Part shown: positions 25,961-29,422 of the stretch, piece after piece
Numbering within the stretch: the first letter of the stretch is position 1
Layout of the letters: each line of letters starts with the position of its first letter
Origin: Bacteroidota bacterium
GTDB lineage: Bacteria > Bacteroidota > Bacteroidia > Flavobacteriales > Weeksellaceae
Direction: 5' to 3'
DNA: 29,422 nucleotides
Assembly (NCBI GenBank): GCA_023458415.1
Contig: JAEWZO010000013.1
Coordinates: forward strand, 1 to 29,422
Made by a program: the position numbers and the translations under genes
The notes under the pieces: model-generated
What the model was told of the DNA's origin: nothing
The model's input: the letters and a program-made list of their open reading frames with translations, nothing else
The model's database searches: none

Positions 25961-26269
25961 ATGAAACCCGGTTTTGTTTATATAGTTACCAACAAATCTC
26001 ATTCAACGCTGTATATCGGAGTGACTTCAAATCTACCACAAAGGGTTGTAGAACACAAGGAAAAGCGCTATGAGAAAAGTTTTACAAGTCGGTACAATCT
26101 AAATAAACTGGTTTATTGGGAAGCTTTTTAGGAAATTGGTGATGCCATCGGGAGAGAAAAGCAGTTGAAAGGTGGTTCGCGACAAAAGAAAATCGACTTA
26201 ATCAATGAAATGAATCCTGAACGGGCAGATTTGTTTGACAGCATCCGGGATATTATGAATCCGCTTTAA
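25961..26269 (+). pseudogene. Small GIY-YIG nuclease gene with an in-frame amber codon
   Basis: The frame has 102 codons from ATG to TAA, with TAG at codon 57 (26129-26131). The first half reads MKPGFVYIVTNKSHSTLYIG with VTSNLPQRVVEH: the GIY-YIG signature (VYI then YIG) and the conserved R28. After the amber codon come EIGDAIGREKQLKGG, with the catalytic glutamate E66, and SRQKKIDLINEMNP, as in single-domain UvrC-like nucleases of about 90-100 residues. The 56-residue product ahead of the stop lacks the glutamate and should be inactive. Single-base change from CAG, GAG or AAG would explain the TAG. Both sides are flanked by REPIN-like units. A sequencing error or readthrough is possible. Confidence 0.85.
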
Positions 26270-26334
26270 CAACGTGTCGTTGTTTAAATTCTACCGAATG
26301 GCGTGACGAAGTATTAATGGAAATAACACGCATT

Positions 26335-26460
26335 GTCATTGCGAGCGGAACGAAGTGGAGCGTGGCAATCTAAAATTTTCCTTGATTCCTTCTAAATCTT
26401 TGATAGAAGTTTCTTGATTGAGATTGCTTCGTCATTCGCTCCTCATTCCTCGCAATGACG
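26335..26460. repeat. REPIN-like inverted repeat pair, right unit
   Basis: The left arm (26335-26371) starts GTCATTGCGAGCGG and ends GGCAATCT; the right arm (26418-26460), read on the minus strand, starts CGTCATTGCGAGGA and ends ACGAAGCAATCTCAA. The spacer is 46 bases. By eye the right arms of the two units agree at 38 of 43 positions, so the outer right arm is well kept while the left arm here has diverged. Confidence 0.85.
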
Positions 26461-26468
26461 CGACACCT

Positions 26469-26551
26469 AGCCCTGATTGCAATGAAAATCCTTTTGCTTT
26501 TCTTTCGCATAAGGAAAAGCAAAAGATTGTAATGGAAAGCAGGTTCCCGGC
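26469..26551. repeat. REP-like palindromic element, copy B
   Basis: CCTGATTGCAAT at the left pairs with ATTGTAAT and CAGG at the right. The core hairpin is a perfect 12-bp stem, CTTTTGCTTTTC (26491-26502) with GAAAAGCAAAAG (26514-26525), around an 11-base loop. Its ends AGCCCTGATTG and GGAAAGCAGGTTCCCG resemble those of the element at 17221. It begins 8 bases after the REPIN-like unit. Confidence 0.75.
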
Positions 26552-26613
26552 TCCTAAAACTTAAAAATCCAAAATTCATAATTCAAAATTCTCTCTGTCG
26601 CGGGAGAATTTTG

Positions 26614-26621
26614 TAATTTTG
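26614..26621 (+). promoter_or_regulatory. -7 element of lpd
   Basis: TAATTTTG matches TAnnTTTG exactly. It lies 43 bases before the ATG, with an A-rich stretch just ahead of the start codon. No TTG is present at the -33 distance. Confidence 0.6.
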
Positions 26622-26664
26622 TGGATATTCAGAATTCTTTTTAAATAACACTAAAAAAATAAAA

Positions 26665-28068
26665 ATGAGTCAATTCGATGTTACCGTTATCGGTTCCGGT
26701 CCCGGTGGTTATGTTGCGGCAATCAGGGCGGCACAATTGGGTTTCAAAACTGCAATTATTGAGAAATATCCTACGATGGGCGGTACCTGCCTGAATGTGG
26801 GCTGTATCCCTTCCAAAGCGCTTCTGGACAGTTCCGAGCACTTCCACAACGCGGTGCACAACTTTGCGAGCCACGGAATTACGGTGGAATCGCCAAAAGC
26901 AGACATTGCAAGAATGGTGGAACGCAAAAATGAGGTGGTGGATATGACGACCAAAGGAATTCAGTTCCTGATGGACAAAAACAAAATCACAGTTTTCCAG
27001 GGCGTTGGCAGTTTTGAAGATGCCACGCACGTGAAAGTGACCAAAGACGACGGTTCTTCTGAAGTTCTGGAATCAAAATATGTGATTATCGCGACCGGTT
27101 CCAAGCCAAGTTCGTTGCCGTTCATCAATATTGACAAAGAAAGAATCATTACTTCTACGGAAGCTCTGAACCTGAAGGAAATCCCGAAACACCTTGTGGT
27201 AATCGGTGGTGGCGTGATCGGACTTGAATTGGGTTCCGTTTGCAAAAGATTAGGTTCTGAAGTAACTGTGGTGGAATATATGGACAAGATCATTCCGGGA
27301 ATGGATGGTGCTTTGTCGAAAGAACTTCAGAAAGTCCTGAAAAAACAGGGAATGAAATTTATGCTTTCAACCGCGGTTTCAGCAGTGGAAAGAAACGGCG
27401 ATACCGTGAAAGTAAGCGGAAAAGATAAGAAAGGCGCCGAAGTTTCTGTTGAAGGTGATTATGTTTTGGTTTCCGTAGGAAGAAGACCTTACACCGACGG
27501 GTTGGCGCTGGAAAAAGCAGGCGTTGATATGGATGAAAGAGGAAGAGTGAAAGTGAACGAACATCTTCAGACAAATGTTTCCAATATTTATGCAATAGGT
27601 GATGTTGTTCAGGGAGCAATGCTGGCTCACAAAGCATCTGAGGAAGGTGTTTTGGTGGCAGAGCAGTTGGCCGGACAGAAACCACATATTAATTACAACC
27701 TGATTCCTGGCGTGGTTTACACTTGGCCGGAAGTTGCCGGAGTTGGTAAAACCGAAGAGCAGCTGAAAGAAGAAGGAATAGCAATTAAAGTAGGTAATTT
27801 CCCGATGAGAGCTTTGGGAAGAAGCCGTGCATCAGGCGACATCGACGGATTCATCAAAATTATTGCTGATGAAAAAACCGACGAAGTTTTGGGCGTTCAC
27901 ATGATTGGCGCAAGAGCCGCCGATATGATTGCCGCCGCCGTTACTGCCATGGAATTCCGTGCAAGTGCCGAAGATATTGCTAGAATGTCACACGCGCACC
28001 CGACCTTTGCAGAAGCGATTAAAGAAGCAGCCCTGGATGCAACGGGTAAGATTGCGATACATATGTAA
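26665..28068 (+). CDS. lpdA: Dihydrolipoyl dehydrogenase
   Basis: Flavoprotein E3 of the pyruvate and 2-oxoglutarate dehydrogenase complexes and of the glycine cleavage system; it reoxidises dihydrolipoyl groups with NAD+. It has 467 residues, the normal length. FAD binding is shown by GSGPGGYVAAIRAAQLG (10-26), the redox disulfide by C42 and C47 in GGTCLNVGCIPSKA, NAD binding by VIGGGVIGLELGS, and the second FAD contact by IYAIGDV. The active-site pair H445 and E450 is in HAHPTFAE. It is not next to other E1 or E2 genes here. It has its own -7 element and a strong terminator, so it is a single-gene unit. No defects seen. Confidence 0.97.
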   Translation: MSQFDVTVIGSGPGGYVAAIRAAQLGFKTAIIEKYPTMGGTCLNVGCIPSKALLDSSEHFHNAVHNFASHGITVESPKADIARMVERKNEVVDMTTKGIQFLMDKNKITVFQGVGSFEDATHVKVTKDDGSSEVLESKYVIIATGSKPSSLPFINIDKERIITSTEALNLKEIPKHLVVIGGGVIGLELGSVCKRLGSEVTVVEYMDKIIPGMDGALSKELQKVLKKQGMKFMLSTAVSAVERNGDTVKVSGKDKKGAEVSVEGDYVLVSVGRRPYTDGLALEKAGVDMDERGRVKVNEHLQTNVSNIYAIGDVVQGAMLAHKASEEGVLVAEQLAGQKPHINYNLIPGVVYTWPEVAGVGKTEEQLKEEGIAIKVGNFPMRALGRSRASGDIDGFIKIIADEKTDEVLGVHMIGARAADMIAAAVTAMEFRASAEDIARMSHAHPTFAEAIKEAALDATGKIAIHM

Positions 28069-28091
28069 TTAAGATTTTAAATCAAATTCAT

Positions 28092-28119
28092 AAAAGAGAA
28101 GCTTCGGCTTCTCTTTTTT
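28092..28119 (+). terminator. Intrinsic terminator of lpd
   Basis: An 11-bp perfect stem (AAAAGAGAAGC with GCTTCTCTTTT) closed by the stable tetraloop TTCG and followed by more T. It starts 23 bases after the stop. Confidence 0.95.
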
Positions 28120-28139
28120 ATTGATATGATGAGTAAATA

Positions 28140-28189
28140 TTAGATTAGTATTTATGATTTGTTAGATTAATCTAACATTATTATATTTG
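28140..28189 (+). promoter_or_regulatory. Receptor promoter with an 18-bp perfect palindrome
   Basis: TGTTAGATTAATCTAACA (28160-28177) is a perfect palindrome. TTAGATTA also occurs at 28140-28147, 22 bases upstream of its copy in the palindrome, about two helical turns. Five bases after the palindrome comes TATATTTG (28182-28189), the -7 element, so the palindrome occupies the -33 region. The pattern TTAG-TTAA-CTAA resembles DtxR/MntR-type operators; the regulator is inferred. Confidence 0.65.
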
Positions 28190-28203
28190 GTCAAATTTTT
28201 TAT

Positions 28204-29422
28204 ATGATCATCAACGGGAGAATGTTTTTTTTGATAATGATGCTGTCTGCTACAGCACTTCAGGCTCAAAACATAGAGCTGGAAATATCAGAAAATAAGG
28301 ATGTTGAAACTATAAAAGATACTGCTGAGATTGACAATAGACGCAATGCTGATATTGATGAAGTTGTGATTTCCGGTACAATGAAAGCGGTTCGTCGTCT
28401 GGAAACGCCGGTTCCTGTGGAAGTGTACACACCCACTTTTCTTAAGAAAAATCCTACACCCAATGTTTTTGAAGCGCTGCAGAATGTGAACGGCGTGCGT
28501 CCGCAGATCAACTGCAGCGTCTGCAATACCGGGGATATTCACATCAACGGCTTGGAAGGTTCCTACACAATGGTGATGATTGACGGAATGCCGATGGTGA
28601 GTTCCCTGGGAACGGTGTACGGACTTTCCGGAATTCCAAATTCCCTTATCGAAAGAATTGAAATCGTAAAAGGTCCGGCTTCCTCGCTGTACGGAAGTGA
28701 AGCTGTCGGCGGTTTAATCAATATCATCACCAAAAGGGCACACGCGGCTCCGAAATTCAGTGCCGATGTTTTTTCCACCAGTTGGGGAGAATACAATACG
28801 GATTTGGCCTATAAATTCAGCATCGGAAAAACCGCTAATGTTCTTACGGGAATCAATTATTTCAACTACCAGAATCCAATGGATTTGAATAATGACGGAT
28901 TTACAGATCTCACCCTGCAGGACAGAATATCGGTGTTTCAAAAATGGAATTTCGAACGACCGGAAAACAGGATTTTCAGTATTGCCGGCAGGTTGATGTA
29001 TGAAGACCGATGGGGCGGAGAAACGAACTGGAACCGAAGTTTCCGCGGTGGAAATGAAGTTTACGGTGAAAGTATCTATACCAAACGGGGCGAAATTTTC
29101 GGACAGTATCAGCTTCCGCTTAAAGAAAAACTGATGTTTGGCTTTTCCTACATTCATCACGATCAGGACAGCAGATACGGTGAAACGAGCTACATCGCAA
29201 AGCAGAATATAGGTTTTGGTCAGCTTGTTTGGGACAAAACACTGGGGAAGCACGATCTACTCGCAGGTTTGGCACTGAGATATCAGTTCTACGATGACAA
29301 TACACCTGCAACAGCCACGGCAAATGAAGAAAATAATCCCAATGAAACCTGGTTGCCCGGTATTTTTGTTCAGGATGAAATTGCACTGACCGATAAACAC
29401 AAAGTTCTGTTGGGAGCGAGGG
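28204..29422 (+). CDS. TonB-dependent outer-membrane receptor, 3'-truncated
   Basis: Outer-membrane receptor that imports a scarce compound using TonB energy. The frame is open from the ATG at 28204 to the window end (406 residues) with no stop. It has a signal peptide ending LSATALQAQ, a TonB-box-like DEVVISGTM (52-60), and a plug domain with C104-x2-C107 in QINCSVCNTGDIHINGLEG, VMIDGMPM, IERIEIVKGPASSLYGSEAVGG and LINIITK. Beta strands of the barrel follow. There is no carboxypeptidase-like domain at the front, so it is of the CirA/BtuB/HmuR kind rather than SusC. Heme, metal or siderophore uptake is plausible, and the DtxR-like operator points to metals. The substrate is not established. 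An ATG at 28222 is a possible alternative start. Confidence 0.9.
   Translation, partial: MIINGRMFFLIMMLSATALQAQNIELEISENKDVETIKDTAEIDNRRNADIDEVVISGTMKAVRRLETPVPVEVYTPTFLKKNPTPNVFEALQNVNGVRPQINCSVCNTGDIHINGLEGSYTMVMIDGMPMVSSLGTVYGLSGIPNSLIERIEIVKGPASSLYGSEAVGGLINIITKRAHAAPKFSADVFSTSWGEYNTDLAYKFSIGKTANVLTGINYFNYQNPMDLNNDGFTDLTLQDRISVFQKWNFERPENRIFSIAGRLMYEDRWGGETNWNRSFRGGNEVYGESIYTKRGEIFGQYQLPLKEKLMFGFSYIHHDQDSRYGETSYIAKQNIGFGQLVWDKTLGKHDLLAGLALRYQFYDDNTPATATANEENNPNETWLPGIFVQDEIALTDKHKVLLGAR

Larger units (their letters stand above)
25801..26460. mobile_element. Composite element: GIY-YIG gene between two REPIN-like units
   Basis: Overall 660 bases whose ends are inverted copies (CGTCATTGCGAGGA at the left, TCCTCGCAATGACG at the right). 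Inside are the left unit, the interrupted GIY-YIG nuclease gene and the right unit. No target-site duplication is evident at the borders. Treating it as mobile is inference from structure. Confidence 0.5.

Noticed and set aside
26270..26334. Third REPIN arm (GTGACGAAG near 26302)
   Set aside because: Only a few bases match the repeat end; too short to separate from chance.
25801..26460. CRISPR array
   Set aside because: Repeats occur in inverted pairs with unequal spacing and flank a gene; there is no series of direct repeats with regular spacers.

Overview
The window is a chromosomal stretch of a member of the Bacteroidota, most likely a Flavobacteriia/Weeksellaceae organism of the Chryseobacterium type. 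The signs are moderate GC content, A-rich start regions without strong Shine-Dalgarno sequences, many promoters with the Bacteroidota -7 motif TAnnTTTG (some with TTG 19-20 bp upstream), a fused secDF gene, a secreted protein of a kind expanded in this group, a TonB-plug mini-protein and TonB-dependent receptors. The species assignment is inference. Most genes are housekeeping and intact.

Layout. 1-1076: 3' part of hemN, ending in a strong hairpin terminator. 1126-2373 (-): secreted surface-type protein whose reading frame appears to begin at a non-standard codon. 2678-5587: secDF. 5659-7854: MFS exporter, tatA-like gene and PAP2 phosphatase. 7851-8324 (-): rlmH, overlapping the PAP2 gene tail to tail by 4 bp and divergent from the yihY-like gene (8356-9360). 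9369-12746 (-): bifunctional rel directly followed by nhaA. 12933-15485: PBP4-type peptidase and an orphan sensor histidine kinase. 15541-17151 (-): M1 aminopeptidase. 17335-19216 (-): kdsD then tatC. 19320-23018: recQ, a plug-domain mini-protein and a GT4 glycosyltransferase. 23220-25778: B12-dependent ribonucleotide reductase. 25779-26664: repeat island. 26665-28068: lpd. 28204 to the window end: TonB-dependent receptor, truncated by the window edge.

How the genes fit together. Several genes serve the envelope: SecDF, TatA and TatC (the Tat genes are at separate loci), KdsD for LPS Kdo, a glycosyltransferase, PBP4, a PAP2 phosphatase and the receptor. Others are core metabolism and stress functions: heme synthesis, (p)ppGpp, the sodium/proton antiporter, RecQ, dNTP synthesis and dihydrolipoyl dehydrogenase.

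The most unusual part is the island between the ribonucleotide reductase and lpd genes. Two REPIN-like units (pairs of inverted 37-45 bp repeats) flank a small GIY-YIG nuclease gene that carries an in-frame amber codon before its catalytic glutamate. Next to it is a second, unrelated palindromic repeat with a relative at 17221-17297. The arrangement resembles REPIN-RAYT systems but with a GIY-YIG nuclease in place of the transposase. Other points of interest are the initiation codon of the 1126-2373 gene, face-to-face promoters between rlmH and the yihY-like gene, a RecQ without zinc-binding cysteines, CRP/FNR-like and tandem promoter elements upstream of the reductase, and a perfect DtxR-like palindrome at the receptor promoter.
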